A stretch of DNA of 64,000 nt, from contig QZCP01000098.1 of NCBI GenBank assembly GCA_003956705.1, forward strand, positions 1 through 64,000, written 5' to 3'. Both the position numbers and the translations under genes were made by a program. Below the pieces are notes generated by a model. It did no database searches and was not told the origin of the DNA. It saw only the letters and a program-made list of their open reading frames with translations. Each line of letters starts with the position of its first letter. Positions within the stretch are counted from its first letter, which is position 1. Source of the stretch: Brevipalpus yothersi (lineage: Eukaryota; Arthropoda; Arachnida; Trombidiformes; Tenuipalpidae). Shown here one piece after another: positions 24,629 to 38,801 of the stretch.

Positions 24629-27298
24629 CTATTGTGTGGTTTCAGATGGACCCTCTCTGCCTTCCTCTGGTGATTTAGATTCAGATAAGGAATCATCTTG
24701 CTCTCCTTGCGGGCTAAATTCACTGGTTTCCTCTGATAAAGCTTTCTCGTAAACATTTGAAATTGGTGCTTCAGAAGAGGCTGTTTGTGAGGTTTCTTCC
24801 GGATCTTGTTGAATATCTCTTGATGGCTGAGTTTCTAAGGATGAACTTTCTTGATTCGCTTGAAGAGAAATTCTTGAAGCGTATTTAGATCTGATTTCTT
24901 CAAAGTGAGCTGAATTGGTATAAATAGCTCCGAGAACCATAGAAATTGAAAAGAATATGGCAATCAAATAAAGGTAAAGATAGTTCCCAGGGTATTCGTC
25001 AACTCTGTTGAAAGAGGAAAGTATAAATTAACTTTTGGAATGGTAATATTTGAAACTAAAACTGTGAGTAAACTCTATGAAATTGATATTCCCTATCATA
25101 CTTATTATTTCTGATCCTCAAAACTATTGAATTAAATTGAGTGAAAGTTTACCTCTTTAAGGGGATTGAATCACGTAGAATGAATGCAGGAAACATTTCT
25201 TTCGTGAAAGGATGGACAATATTCTCGCCAGGGCAATTTTTTGGGCATCCTTGGGGTAGAGGAATACACCTCTGTTGGACACACATTCTTCCATTTCCAC
25301 AGTCAGATCCGTTCTGAACGAATGTAGGATCCATCCTTACTCTTCCATCCCCTGTTACCAAAGTGTAACAGCCTTTCTGATTCTCAACTCCGATTATTCC
25401 AGTATCTAATGGAAAAAAATTCAATCAAATTAAAACTGAAAGATAGGCACCATATGAGTAAGCTCAGAACTCACTGTATAGATACTCAAACTTTTCAGCA
25501 AATCGACGCCTTTCACTTTTACACCAAATTTTTCCACAAAATTTGTCTTTCTCCTCACACTTCCAGTTTTTCGACCCTGTTTCGGGTAAGACAGGTCCAC
25601 ATCCACCCAAATCTGAGCCACCTTCCAGATTTTCTTTGTAACATTCATCCCCTGGAACACGACCATCTATGTAGATCCAACTACACACATCTTGATGCCT
25701 TCCGCATCTACCATTGAAACAATAGCCGCTTCTAGAACTTTTTTCTGGTCCACATCTATACCCATTAGCCACAACGTAATTGGGAGGACATTGACCTGAT
25801 ATTCCGTCACATATCTCTGGAATGTCACAAGAATCTTGAGCAGCTCGACATTGGATTCCTTTTATATGTGTACAAGTGGATGTATCACAGCACGGACCAT
25901 TGGAACATTTTGATCCTTCTTTGAGAAAACATTTTTCATCACAGCATTTTCTGCATGTTTCCGAAATACAATCACATTCTTCTCCCTTCTGTACTAAGCC
26001 ATCTCCACAGAATGGTTGATATGGGCTGTCTTGCATTCGAAGACAGGAGCGTTTGTGTCTATTTTCATGCATATACTTTATGGAACATCGTGACCAAATG
26101 AGGATTCCAGGTTTCCATACTGTATGGTTTCTCATTATCCAAACTATGTTTGGCGGCTCTTCACCTTGACATCCCATATTTTCTGTGTGTAGAAAACCAA
26201 ATTGGTGTCCAATTTCGTGAATAAAAGTTCGCAATTGATTACGTTTGGTCAATGCATCTCTATCTTCGCGATACATCACATAGATCGCATATCTTTCTGT
26301 CCAACACATTGAGCCAACTGTGGCTTTACCAACAGCTTTGATCCCTATCACAATTAGTAAAACTCGCATCAGTATTGTATTGGAATGAAATTCAAGTGGA
26401 TATAGTCAGCTAAAGTATGAATTCCAAATGGTTGATTTTCATTCAACCAAATTTTGAGCTGAACATATGAATGAAACTCACTTCCATTATCGTACATAGT
26501 AGGGGTAAGTAGAGTTATGGTATTATATTCTATTTTTTTGTCATATGAACGGTAACCTTCTCCTAGGAAAATATCAATTTCTTTTGCATTGGAAGTGAAG
26601 CCCGGTAATGCAAGTGCCCAGCCATAATAAATAATCAGGATATTAAATTCATGATAGAAGTGATTTCCCGTGTTGATAAGGTTTTGTAAGAAAATGTCGA
26701 TATTGTCTTCTGGAAGAATATCGAGAATTTCTCGATCAACAACAAAGAAGCATTTAAGGTATGCTGTCTCATTTCTGTTGAGTGGAAAGTATTCAGGTAG
26801 AGGTTCGAAATAACGATAGTAGTCTTTTTGATCTGGAATTTTGTATTCAAAATCTCTACCGACTTCTCTCTCGATGGATTTCTTTGGTGGTCCAAGTTTT
26901 GTGACCGAATGTTCTTGAGATTTTCGATCCTTGCTTGGAGCTATTTCAAAATAATCGGTACTGTTCATAAATTCTCCATGAACTCTACCATCACAATATA
27001 CAAATGAGCCGACATCCCAATCTGAGATATTCTGATCTCTCTTGAGAACGAAACAATCACATTTGTGAGTGATTGTCAGGCGACAGAAAGGTGCCTTTTG
27101 AAGTGGAATAATTAGGATTTCATCTTGAAATGTTACTTCTAGTGTAGCTTCAGTATCATCATTTTCAATGATCCAATCCAGCAAGCTAAGCTCTACTTGA
27201 TCATCACTGAATGCCAAATTACTAGTCACGAAAAAAATGAAAAATAATAGAGGCAAATTGTGAATAAAACCTTCCCATCTATTCGATGAAATGAACAT
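24629..27298 (-). CDS. ADAM-like metalloprotease-disintegrin, zinc site intact (group II)
   Basis: Exons on the minus strand: 27298-26482, 26335-25475, 25405-25153 and 25004-24629, joining in frame to 768 residues. The start was put at 27298 (MFISSNRWEG, aligning with the starts of the two duplicates); another in-frame ATG lies at 27361. A signal segment (LPLLFFIFFVTSNLAFS) and a prodomain-like module (PLQKAPFCRLTITHKCDCFV) come first. The zinc site HEIGHQFGFLH is at 26219-26187 with WIMRN as Met-turn, then a full disintegrin and Cys-rich region. The last exon gives a transmembrane helix (YLIAIFFSISMVLGAIY) and, unlike its close relatives, a long acidic Ser/Glu/Pro-rich tail of about 90 residues. 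Confidence 0.85.
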
Positions 27299-27506
27299 CT
27301 CAGCTTCACATGAAATGATTCGTATTGGTTGTGTAGGTGATCGAGGATAGATGAAATACATGTATTTCTAGAAACTCTTACCAACAATACAAGTATCTCC
27401 CTAAAAGTAAGTGGCTTATTAGGCGGGAAATGCTAAATGTGAAATGTTAAATAACGAATTAATCTTAGCAAGAAAATTTCAATCACACAAATCTAGAAAA
27501 TGGGCT

Positions 27507-29872
27507 TTATTCTTGGCTCGGAGGTGGACCCTCTTGGTTAGATTTAGAGTCGGAAGTCGAGGTGCCAGAACTGCTAATAGAAGATTTGCTTTCTCCAACC
27601 TTTGAGTAGGCAATACCGAGGCCAAAAATAATCAAAGTAATAAAGATAAAGCTGAAGACATAGTATAACCAAGTGTTACTCGGCAGATCCCAACTTCCAC
27701 CGCTGGTAGGTGCAGATGAATAAATAATATTATTAGTCGATTAGTTTCCAGTACGAATGAAGCTAACTACTTACTCAACACCAAGTAATTCAAATGCTGG
27801 GAAAATTTCACCAGTATATGGATGCTTGATTTTCTTTCCAGGACAATCTTTCGGGCATCCTGAGGGCAGAGAGCGACAAGTTTGTTTGTAACACATTTTT
27901 CCATCTCCACATTCAGATCCATTAGGCACGAAAGTTGGATCAATTCGAAGGGAACGATAGTTCTTGAATAGCCCCATGTAGCCACAAATGGATGATGAAT
28001 AATTCCGGATACCCGAATAGAGAGTATTAAACATTCCAACTGGAAAACAAAAGAATATCAATTGTAAGAAAAGAAAATTTGTTTATCACATTTTTCTTTC
28101 TAACCTTGCAGATATGGTCGAGACTCATTTGTAAATTTCATCTTTCCACCAATTTTGATTCCTGGTTGTGTACAATATATCTTACCACATAGCTTATCAT
28201 CAGAACTACAAGCAAAATATTCTTCTCCACCAGTTTTTTTACTCTGGAAAGTTGGACCACATCCTCCCCATTCTTTATCATTTTCCAAATTCATTTCATA
28301 GCATTTATCATCGGCATTACTACCATTCAAGAATGCCCACCCACACACATCACCACGATTACCACACATACCATTGAAGCAATATCCTTTCTCATCATAA
28401 GGTCCCTTGCACTCATAGCCATTGGCCACAACATAATTGGGAGGACATTGAGTTGACTTTCCATCACACAGCTCAGGAATGTCACAAAAATCTTGAGATG
28501 CTCGACACTGTGTTGTGTCATTGAAAACCTGACATCTTGAGACATCACAGCATGGACCATTAGCGCAGTCAGATTTTTCTAACAATTTACAGAATTCAGT
28601 ACAGCAGCGTTTACACTCACCAACAACGCAATCACATTCTTCTCCATCTTCAACCAAACCATTACCGCAATAAGGTTTAGATGATTCGATCTTCTTTTTT
28701 CTCAAGCATGCAAGTCTTACTCTATTATTTTTTAGATATTCGATCGAGCATCCCCATTTCAATATACCAGACCTTTGTGATGCTCCTTGATCTTCCATGA
28801 TCCAGACAACACCTTGTGGAGGCTTTCCACACTTGTCGTAATCCATATTAGGAATGCCATATACCCTTGCCATGCTATAGAGAATCGCCTGTTGCTGCAA
28901 TTGTAGAGCGATTTCGATGCTTTCATTGATGTGTTTCACAAATTGTCCTGTGGTATCATGACATAGTGCCTCTATTTTACTATCAGATGTTCGAGACATA
29001 TCGACTAGGAAAAGAATCAGATGACAATCAAGTGATAAAAATTTTTCTATGCCCTTACCTGGCCCAAATAGAATAACAGCATCATGAACACCATCTCTAT
29101 CATATTCAGCATATTGGTCATCAGTGAAAGCTTTTATCAGCTCTCTAGTAATAATCTTGTATTTTGCTGAAGCTTCAGTCCAACCTTTATAAATGATGAA
29201 CAAATTGAGTTCTAACATTTTTTGATTCACACTGTTAACGTAATACTGCAGAAACATATCCATTTTGGACTTTGGTACCAGCTCATAAGCAGATTCGCTC
29301 ACAACAAATATAGTGTTTATGTAGCCAGTTTCATTTTCGAAAAGCTGTCCATATTCTGGAAGTGGCTTGAAGTATTTGAGACTGTTTACGTTTCCTTTGG
29401 GCATCTCTTCATCTGGTTCACCAGCTGACTGTTCATGAGGTCCCATGGATGAGCTATCTTGTGGTTCATAATTTTTGATAATATGTTCTCCATTTGCACC
29501 ATCCTTTTTCGGTTCTATTCTAGAATATCGGCTGATACTCATAAAATTTCCTTGAACTTCAACACCACACTTCACAAATGAAGCAACGTCCCACTGTGAA
29601 CTATTCTCACCTTTTCTCAGGATGAAACATTCACAATTTTTGGTCTCAGCAAGATGACAAAATGGAGCTCGTCGAAGAGGTAGCTCAATAGTTTCATCCT
29701 TTGTAACAATTTTCAGAATTAATTTTTCCTCTCCACCTTTGGTCAGCCATTCGAAGGAATCCACATCGTTTATTTTAACGAGATACACAATCCGTGTCAC
29801 TAGTAAAAGAATAAAAACCAAATATTGTAACATTCCAATGAGTAAGAATATCAATTCTATGATCTGAGACAC
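27507..29872 (-). CDS. ADAM-like disintegrin protein without zinc site (group III pseudoprotease)
   Basis: Exons on the minus strand: 29872-29059, 29004-28105, 28039-27775 and 27702-27507, joining in frame to 724 residues. Met at 29833 (MLQYLVFILLLVTRIV) is an equally good start. The first intron (29058-29005) is only 54 bases and happens to be open in frame, so an unspliced reading would also look continuous. The zinc motif position reads YSMARVYGIPN, so catalysis is not expected; WIMED keeps the Met-turn. The disintegrin domain (CGNGLVEDGEECDCVVGECK) and Cys-rich region are complete. The last exon encodes a helix (YYVFSFIFITLIIFGLGIAY) and a Ser-rich tail ending PPPSQE. Confidence 0.82.
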
Positions 29873-31184
29873 AAAAAATTAACTATCAACTTAATATGAT
29901 GTTTCCATATGTCAATCACACACATTCAAGAGTTAATCTGCTACTGGATAGTAAATTCGCAAAACAATTTCCTTTCTGTTTCTGGTTACAAGATTTCTCT
30001 AAGAAGATATGAAGAAGCTCAATAAATCCTTTATTTTCCTGAACTAGAATCTTTATTTGAAAGAAAATATCACATAAAGAGATGGATTCGAGAGTAAACC
30101 TCTTCATTATACATTATATCATTACCAGTACATACATAATTATCCTGGTTCATGTGGAACCAAAAGTATATCATCTGATGGAAAGAGAGAGGGAGAGACA
30201 GAGAGGAGATTATATGGGAATTTTTTAGGTTTAATAATGGTGGATGAACAGATAAGTGTATTCGTTTGCATGATAAAATTATTTTCTCTTCGTCTCTGAA
30301 TCTTTCCTTCCTTGATTCATTTAGAATTCTTGGATTTATCAAAAGGCATGACCTATTGGTTTCAATGTTTGTTCGAATTGATATGCTCTGCCATGAAGCC
30401 AGTAGAAGAGGAGAATCTGAATCATGCACAGAGCCAGAACACAAATCAGATTTTCGACTGATGTTAGACAAGATGAGTTCATGCAGAGTCAGAAACTTTT
30501 GGACTAGTTTCTTGTTTATTCGTTTGACTTTCAAATCAAAGTCCATTATCATGGAAGTCAAATTGAGGAGAGTCGTCAAAGTATCACATTTCTAATTACG
30601 AGAAACATGAACAGTCGATCCACCAATAGATTCGTTACCTTATCCATTCATGAAAACACTGGAAAATTAAGATCAAAAATTAGTTTGAATGTTCAAAATA
30701 ATAGCTTAGAATGTACATTTAAAGATTTGAAAGGAGTTTTTCCCATTTAGATAAACATTTTTCATGAACTAGAACTTCTAGAGTTCATTATAAGGTTTTT
30801 GGCTTCAATTGGATGGATAAAGAAACAGTGGAGTGATGGAAGGTGTCTAAGAGACGAAATTTCATGAGATAGAGAGCTATTGTCTATGTTACGATAGTGA
30901 AAAAAGAAAGAGAGAACAATCAACCAGGAGATCATATCTGATTTGGAGCGTTATGAGCGGTTATTGTGTATCAGAATTGGGAAATTCTGAGGCCCATCAA
31001 GCGAGTAGCCAACTGATATCATGCCATGATGTATTCAGGCTTTGATAGCCAGATTAGTTTGGATATATTGAGGTGGATATCGAATGAGAAAAAGCTTCTT
31101 TTTAGAGAGATTACAAAAAACCCAAGTACTTTGAGGACTTGAAGATTTCCAAAAATTATGATAAAGATGGAAAGATTATCATAT
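29873..31184. other. intergenic, 1.3 kb
   Basis: Between two minus-strand group III genes. Overlapping open frames of 109 and 169 codons exist on opposite strands near 30070-30595, but neither shows a recognisable domain. Purine-rich patches occur near 30180-30210. Nothing else recognised. Confidence 0.45.
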
Positions 31185-33768
31185 CTACTCACTTTTCGAG
31201 AAGAAAACCTTTGAATCAGCAGTCATTTCATGTTTTTCTCCTTTTCGGAAACTCACTGTTGATGGTTCTTTTGACAAATTGAGTGGTCTTACAGGACTTG
31301 TATTCGTTTTATTGTTTTTCGATTCATCGGTTGCTCTCTCAGGACTTTTATTTTTTTTCGAGCGGCACAGAAATATTGTACCAGAAATGAATAAAATCGG
31401 GAGAACTACAGCCAAAGAGTATTGCCAGAAAGGAAATGGTTCGGTGTAACTAAGAATTGAAAAATTGTTTAAAAATTTTGGGTTCCCATCATGTGAATAT
31501 TTGGATAACATTATTTACATTTTGAGTCAAATAATTCAATCATAAGAAAGAAATGGCAAGAAATACCGGCTTACATGTCTGGTACAAAATCATTCCCCAA
31601 TATGAAGGCTGGAAAAAATTCACCAGTGTATGGATGTTTAACTCTTATTCCAGGACAATTCTCCGGACATCCATAAGGCAGAGGAATACATGTTTGACTG
31701 ACACACATGTTTCGACTTCCACATGCAGATCCATCTGGAACGAAAGTGAGATCATTCGAGAGACCACGATAGTATTGGTCGAGTCCAAAATAGCCACATG
31801 ACATATTCACGATATCTGAAGGTTTTATGATTCCCGAATAGAATGTACTATAGTAACCCCCTTTTAAAGAGAGAAAAAAGTCAAGTATTTATTCGTTAAG
31901 GAGATAACTTTTCGTAATATTTTCCATGAAATTACCTGTGAAATAGGAAGAAGATTTGAACTTAAAATCCAACTTCGATCTGACTTCGATTCGCGGCTGA
32001 GTACAATATATTTTACCACATAGTTTATCATCAGAGCTGCATGCAAAATATTTTGCTCCACCAGTTTTTTTACTCTGGAAAATTGGACCACATCCTCCCT
32101 CATCTGTATCTTCTTTTAAATTATGATCATAGCATTCATCATCAGCAGTACTGCCATCATTAAGAGCCCAACTACACACATCTTCACGATTCCCACAGGT
32201 ACCGTTGAAACAATATCCATACTCACCAGCAGGTCCTTCACATCCATACCCGTTGGCAATCACATAATTGGGAGGACATCGGCTTGACCGCCCGTTACAC
32301 AACTCGGGAATATCGCAGAAATCTTCAGATGCTCGACACTGTGTTGTGTCATTGAAAACTTGACATTTCGAGACATCACAGCATGGACCATTAGAACAGA
32401 CAGAGTTTTCAGTTAATATACAATCTTCATCACAACATTTTCTACAGTCTTCCGCTACACAATCACATTCTTCTCCATCTTCCACCAGACCATTACCACA
32501 AATGGGTCTTGATGGATTGATCATCCTCCTCAAACATGCGCAATGAAAATTGTGAGATCTGAATGAGTCAACAGAACAATTTGCGAATTCCAATTTCGTT
32601 GTATTTTTATATGATTTCCTGATCAACATAACCCAAACAACATCACGTGGAGGAGATCCACACCTTTCCTGATCAATTATTAACTGTATAGTCTTGACTC
32701 GAAAAACCTTCGCGATGCTGAAGAGAAAATTCTGTAACTGAAAACGTACAGAAATCGGATTTTTCTCTTCTATATATTTTATGAAATGTCCCGGAGTGCC
32801 TACGCAAGATGATGAGAATTTTTGCCAATATTCCACAGATGCGGTCCCTTAAATATAATTAAAGATTAGATATTCATCAAATTTGATCGATTGACATTGC
32901 TAAAAGTGATGGAGAAAAGAGAAATCCATTGCTCATTCAAGTTTGTTAAGTTCTTACCTGGTCCAAATAAAATGACCGCTTCGTGAATATTTTCATCATC
33001 ATAAAAAAAATATTCATCTTTTTCAACGAAATTTTTTGCAACATCATCAGTCAGATTGGTGTGGTTGGCTGAGGCTTCTACCCAACCTCGATAGACTATT
33101 AACAGATTAAGCTTTGATATTACTTGGTTAGCATTATTGACAAAATTCTGTAGATACATATCAACATCTGATTCCGCAACAAACTTATAAAGCAGTTTGC
33201 TCACGACAAACTTTGTAGATAAGTAGCCAGTCTCATTGACTGAAAGGCCTCCATATTCTGAAAGTGGCTTCAAGTATTTGGAATTGCTCGGGTTTTCTTT
33301 GGATTTTTCCTCTTCTTCAGCATCCAAGGCTTTTGGTGGCGTTTCACTTGATTTGGTTCCCGATTTATCAACCGAAATTTGATAATTCTTGACAATATGC
33401 TGCCCTGATTTCGTCCCCTTTTTCGGTTCTATCTCAAAATATTGCATGCTACTCATGAAGTTTCCTCGAAGCTGATCACCACACTTCACGAATGAAGCGA
33501 GATTCCACTTTGAACTATCCACACTTCCTCTCAGAATAAAACATTCACAATTTTTGGAGGCAGCAGGATGACAGAACGGAGCTTGTCGAAGAGGTATTTC
33601 AATGGTCTCATCCTGGACAATAACTCTGAGAATCGGTTTTTTCTGTCCATCCTTGATTAGCCATTCAAAGGAATCCACATCATTTATTTCAACGAGATAC
33701 ACAATTTCAGTAAATAGTAGAGAGATTAAAATTGAATATCTTATCATTCCTGTTTTGATGAAATTCAT
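31185..33768 (-). CDS. ADAM-like disintegrin protein without zinc site (group III pseudoprotease)
   Basis: Exons on the minus strand: 33768-32958, 32847-31936, 31860-31575 and 31449-31185, joining in frame to 757 residues. The start MNFIKTGMIRYSILISLLFT at 33768 gives a signal peptide; MIRYS at 33747 is an alternative. The prodomain-like module has RQAPFCHPAASKNCECFILR, followed by an acidic Ser/Glu/Lys linker. The zinc-site position reads FSIAKVFRVKT, so no catalytic His or Glu remains; WVMLI sits at the Met-turn. The disintegrin domain (CGNGLVEDGEECDCVAEDCR) is complete. The last exon supplies a transmembrane helix (YSLAVVLPILFISGTIFLC) and a polar tail. Confidence 0.82.
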
Positions 33769-34650
33769 ATGATGATCTGGGATAATGGGAAACCAATAAT
33801 GGTTAATCAAAGCATTATCGTGATACCACAAAATCAATCAATTTTCATCATTGTTAGGAATCCTGCGTGATTTAGTCTTACTTCTCTCGAAGATTTTATC
33901 ATTGTCATACATCATATATTCCGCAAAATGCGAATGAAGAAATAAAGGGCTATGCTAATAGTGGCTCATGCTCGAATTTCGATTAAACATCCACATCAGA
34001 AGTGATCAAGTAAGATAGGACCAAAAATGAAGATTAGAAATCTGCATGACTTATACTTGTTGAGATATAGCAACTTTCTTATTCACCTCTCATTTCTAGA
34101 ATGACTGATCACACCAAGATGAAATTGATGTGATACGAATTCATATCGAAAATATGATAGAATGAGGGATAACACGTTGAATTATCATGATGATAAGGTG
34201 CCGAAAAATTGATCGAATGCCATTGCATGAAGAAGAGGTCTGAAGCCAAAAAGTTCTAACACTTTCGTCTCTCTCACAATCGGTAAGATAAGAGTGATTG
34301 AATAAAATTCTTTTTTAGAAAGGTATTTCCTTACATGAATGTGAATCAGTGAATGGAAAGAGCTAACACAAGTCTGATGTTTGCGAACCAGTAATATCAT
34401 GATTCCTGTTCAATAAACTATTAAGACTTGAAAAATCAATAGTTTGTTAGTATAGATTATCAAAAGTAAATCATAAGGATGAATCGAGATTAATTTTTCA
34501 TGAAGAAGCATTTGACAGCACATTGCCATTAAGATTTTGATTATACAAGAAATTGATTTTTGAGAAGCGTTGGTACCATGGGAATGGATGTCGAGAATAA
34601 TTTTCCATGAAAAGCTTGTGAATCCTCCAGATTTCGACCATTTGGAATGT
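33769..34650. other. intergenic, AT-rich
   Basis: About 880 bases, upstream of the 31185-33768 gene and downstream of the 34651-37016 gene. I see no coding segment, RNA gene or clear repeat. Confidence 0.4.
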
Positions 34651-37016
34651 TTATTTTGATTCTGAAGTAAGCTGTTCTTTACTTGGTTTCGGGGACACTA
34701 CGGAATTGTTCTCCAGTTGATTTTTGCTTTTCTTTTGATGAACAAAATAAATTCCACCAACTACCAGTGCAAGAAGGAAACAACCAACTAGTAAGTATAG
34801 CCAGATAGAACCAACTGAGCTACCTCTTCCACTGTTGTTATGGAGAGTGAATTATTGATTAATTCGTAGTTTGATCGATTGATTAGCTTCAAGCATTCAT
34901 CTATCATCAATCAATTGAATCACCGAAAATCAATTCTTGGCTCACCTAACATCAGTTAATTTGAATGCTGGGAAAATTTCACCAGTATATGGATGCTTAA
35001 TTTTCTCACCAGGACAATTTTTTGGGCATCCTGAGGGCAGACGGACACAAGTTTGCATGGAGCACATTTTTCCATCTCCACATGAGGATCCATTAGGTAC
35101 GAAAGTGGGATCATTTCGTAGTGAGCGATAATTCCTTTTGAGTCCCATATACCCACATATGGCTGATGAATAATTCTTGATACCTGAATAAAAGGTGAAA
35201 CCTAATTTGAAAAATTGATCGGATTCTTTAGTATATTGCATTCGTCCTCCCAGCTCGATTCCTGGTTGTGTACAATATAATTTACCACATAGCTTATTAT
35301 CAGAACTGCATGCGGAATACTTTGCTCCACCAGTTCTTATACTCTGGAACGTTGGACCACATCCTCCCCAATCTTTATCATTTTCCAAGTTGATTTCATA
35401 GCATTCATCTTGAGCATTACTACCTTGGTAAAATGCCCATTCACACATATCTTTTCGATTACCACACAAACCATTGAAACAATATCCTTTCTCACCAGAA
35501 GAACCTGTGCACTCATAACCATTGGCCACAACATAATTGGAAGGACACTGAGCGGAATTTCCATCACAAAGCTCGGGTAAGTCACAAAAATCTTGAGATG
35601 CTCGACACTGTTTTTTCTTGCCAAAAAATTGACATTGCGAAGCATCACAACATGGACCATTGGAACAGACCGAGTTCTTAGTCAATTTACAGTTTTCAGT
35701 GCAACACTCTTGACACTCGTCAGCAACACAATCACATTCTTCTCCATCTTCAATCAGGCCATTTCCACAAGACGATCCGGATGATTTGATCTTTCTCCTT
35801 AAACATGCAAGTTTTAATCTGTTCTCTCTCAGGACATCAATAGAACAATTCGCCCATTGCAATGTACCATTTCTCGTTGATGCTCCAAAATCTGACATGA
35901 TCCAAACAATTCCTTCTGGAGGCTCTCCACATCTTCCCTTATCTATTCTTGAGATACCAAAAAATCCCCCAAGACTGTATGGAATGGCCTGTAGCTGGTA
36001 CCGTGCACTCGTAGAAGTTTTTTCGGTGAAAAATTTTACGAATTGTCCTGGACTATCATAGCAGTGAGCGTTCGGTCTACTCTGAGATGATCTCCACCAA
36101 TCGGCTGTAAGATAATCGAAAGTGTATTAATCAATCAGAATGGCTCAGTACATCAGATTTTATCTGAACGCATTTTTTCCATATTCTTACTTGGTCCGAT
36201 TAGAAACACAGCATCATGAATATCATCCTCGTCGTAGACTGCATATCCATATTTATTTACAAAAAAATCCACAATGCTCTCATTCAATTGAGTGTACAAA
36301 TCTGAGGCTTCCACCCAACCTTGGTAGACGATCAACAGATTGAGTTTCGATATTTTTTGATTAGCATCGTTCACATAATTCTGCAGATACACATCAATTT
36401 GGAACTTTTCCATGTGCTCATAAACCGATTTGCTCACAACAAACTTGGTCTTTATGTAGCCAGTTTCATTTTCGAAAAGTTGTCCATATTCTGGAAGTGC
36501 CTTGAAGTATTTTAAATTGCTTCCGTTTCCTTTGTGCCTCTCTTCTTCTTGTTTATCGGCTAACTGTCCATGAGATGCTTCAGATGAGCTATCTCCCGGT
36601 CCATAATTCTTGACAATATGTCCACCAGATTTACTCTCCTCTTTCGGTGCTACCTCAAAATATCTGCTTATACTCATGAAATGCCCATGAATTTTATCAT
36701 CACACTTCACAAATGAAGCTACATCCCACTGTAAACTATTCCAATCTTTCTTCTTCCTTTTATTTTTTCTCAGGATGAAACATTCACAATTTTTGGTGGC
36801 AGCAAGATGACAGAATGGAGCTTGTCGAAGAGGTAGTTCAATAGTTTCACCCTGTACAACAACTTTTAGAGTCGGCTTTTTTGATCCATCCTTGGTTAGC
36901 CATTCAAAGGAATCAAGATCACTTACTTCAACGAGGAAAACAATTTGGGTAATCGAAATTATAATAAAAATAGAATACACTATCATTCTGATGGTATAAA
37001 TTGTTAGGTTGTCCAA
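34651..37016 (-). CDS. ADAM-like disintegrin protein without zinc site (group III pseudoprotease)
   Basis: Exons on the minus strand: 37016-36191, 36104-34946 and 34831-34651, joining in frame to 721 residues. A signal segment (MIVYSIFIIISITQIVFLVE) precedes a prodomain-like module with RQAPFCHLAATKNCECFILR. The zinc-site position reads YSLGGFFGISR; WIMSD keeps the Met-turn. The disintegrin domain (CGNGLIEDGEECDCVADECQ) and the Cys-rich region lie in one uninterrupted exon, lacking the intron that most paralogues have there and matching the 21522-23850 gene. The final exon gives a helix (IWLYLLVGCFLLALVVGGIY) and a tail ending SKEQLTSESK. Predicted non-catalytic surface protein. Confidence 0.82.
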
Positions 37017-38801
37017 TGCTAGTCAAAATCAGCTTAAGCAAACACCCGATATAGCTGAACACTCTTCACTAACAAGATAATCCCTATTATCAACAGATAG
37101 TATTACTCTTTCTCATTTACAATTCTACATTAATTGATTTTCCCAATACTGTCATGAGATTTCATAGCTTTTCATATTCCCATTATCATTAAACAGGCAA
37201 TCCGGTGAGAAAACTGGATTCGAGAGTATGGAAATTGATTAATTAGATAGTTTTGTCAATACAGATATTATCATCCTTGCAGGGAAAAGATCATAATAGA
37301 ACGAGATATAGATATGAACTTTTTTTGTTTGTATACAATCTTTGAGGTTTTCAGTTTATCTTTTCCAGTTGGAACTTCGTCACTAGATTCATGATCTGAG
37401 TGGTTGACGGAGTGAACAAGAATCAGTTTCTGGTGATAAAGCAGATTAAGGTAAGTGGTTTGTACTGAATTTTTTCGAAAAAATTTTAAGCATGTATTGT
37501 CGGTATCGAAGAGAAAAAATGCTCAAAGAGCCTGGTAGTTGGACATTTTCATCTATCAGGCGTGATATCTAGTCAAAAATTGTTTTTTCCGACCTGATCT
37601 TGTGGTAAAGAATTATCACTAGAACAAGAGAAGTGAAAAATGAACTGTGAGTGTTGTTTGTTCAATGAATTCATTTTCTTCACCATTAAGTCTCCACTTT
37701 TCGAGCTACTTTTTGCTCCAGTAACTTCAACTAATAGCTTTTTCATCACTCGAATCTCCATCTATTTCTATTTATGCTAATTTTTGGATTTTCTTAGCTT
37801 ACTTCAGCTCGCTATCAATGGAAACTTCAATATCGTAAAGGGTTAAGTCTACTCTGTACTCATTTGCTGGAGCACTTGTTTTCTTTTCCCACTTTCTCCA
37901 ACGATACACTGATAATCACTCTGCATATATTTGGATGAAAAGCTAAATTTTATCAGTACTGTTTTGTTTATTGTCAAATACGCTTCAAGTACTCTACTGT
38001 ATGATATTAGGCCATCAATATATTGATCACGAAGGGCAAATGAGAACAAGAAGGTTCGAGAGTATACTCAAATGATGGTCAATCGAAGTTTCAAATTGTT
38101 CGTCCGCGAGAAAAGATATAGCAAAATTGCACAAAATTTGCTAATGAAAATTTTGTCGCATATGGCACACAAATATGCAAGATTTTTATGTGCAAAAAGC
38201 TAAAAGCTTTATCGATTTCATGTCATAGTTACATATATTTAGCTGCTTTTTGTGCAATTTGAGTATAAGTTCGATGCTGCAAAAAAATTCTCAAGATCTC
38301 GCTGAAGGAAGACAACTGCAATCGAATTGAAACTTTTGGGAATCATAAAATTTTCATAGAATCATCTTTAGTTTTTTGTTAATTTCATGAAATCGAGTTG
38401 ATTATCCCACAATTCCATGAAATATTTTCGTTTGAGTGGATAATCAAAGATTTTTTGACAAAATTTCAGCCAAAAAATCAGAAGCAGCAAAATTATCATA
38501 AGAATGTTGGGAAATGGGCAAAATTTGATGAAATATTTTGTAATTTCAAGCCCAAGAGAGATTTTTCATTCTACTCAATCATCCAATGAGTATGAAATTA
38601 AGCTCCTCGAACGATTTTTCAGTGCTTGAATTTTTTTCTTCGATATTGATTAGGTAAGACCAGCTGTATCTGATCGATTACTTTTCGAAGAACACAAGCT
38701 CTTCCTCGAATAGAGGCAAAATTGAGACCATCTTCGAAGCTCATTTTTGAAAAATATTCATCACTGCAGAGGACAAATTTTTTCTTCTTCCTGATGAGTA
38801 C
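37017..38801. other. gene-poor stretch, 1.8 kb
   Basis: AT-rich sequence between the last minus-strand group III gene and the USP relic. Short frames only, none with a recognisable motif. It probably contains the promoter of the 34651-37016 gene near its left end. Confidence 0.45.

Noticed and set aside
29005..29058. Treating the 27507-29872 gene as having no first intron
   Set aside because: The 54 bases are open in frame, but they begin GTAAGG, end CCTAG and sit at the same residue and phase as intron 1 of every paralogue.
30070..30595. Overlapping open frames of 169 (-) and 109 (+) codons
   Set aside because: Opposite strands of the same bases, no recognisable domain, no splice-compatible partners; most likely chance frames in gene-free DNA.
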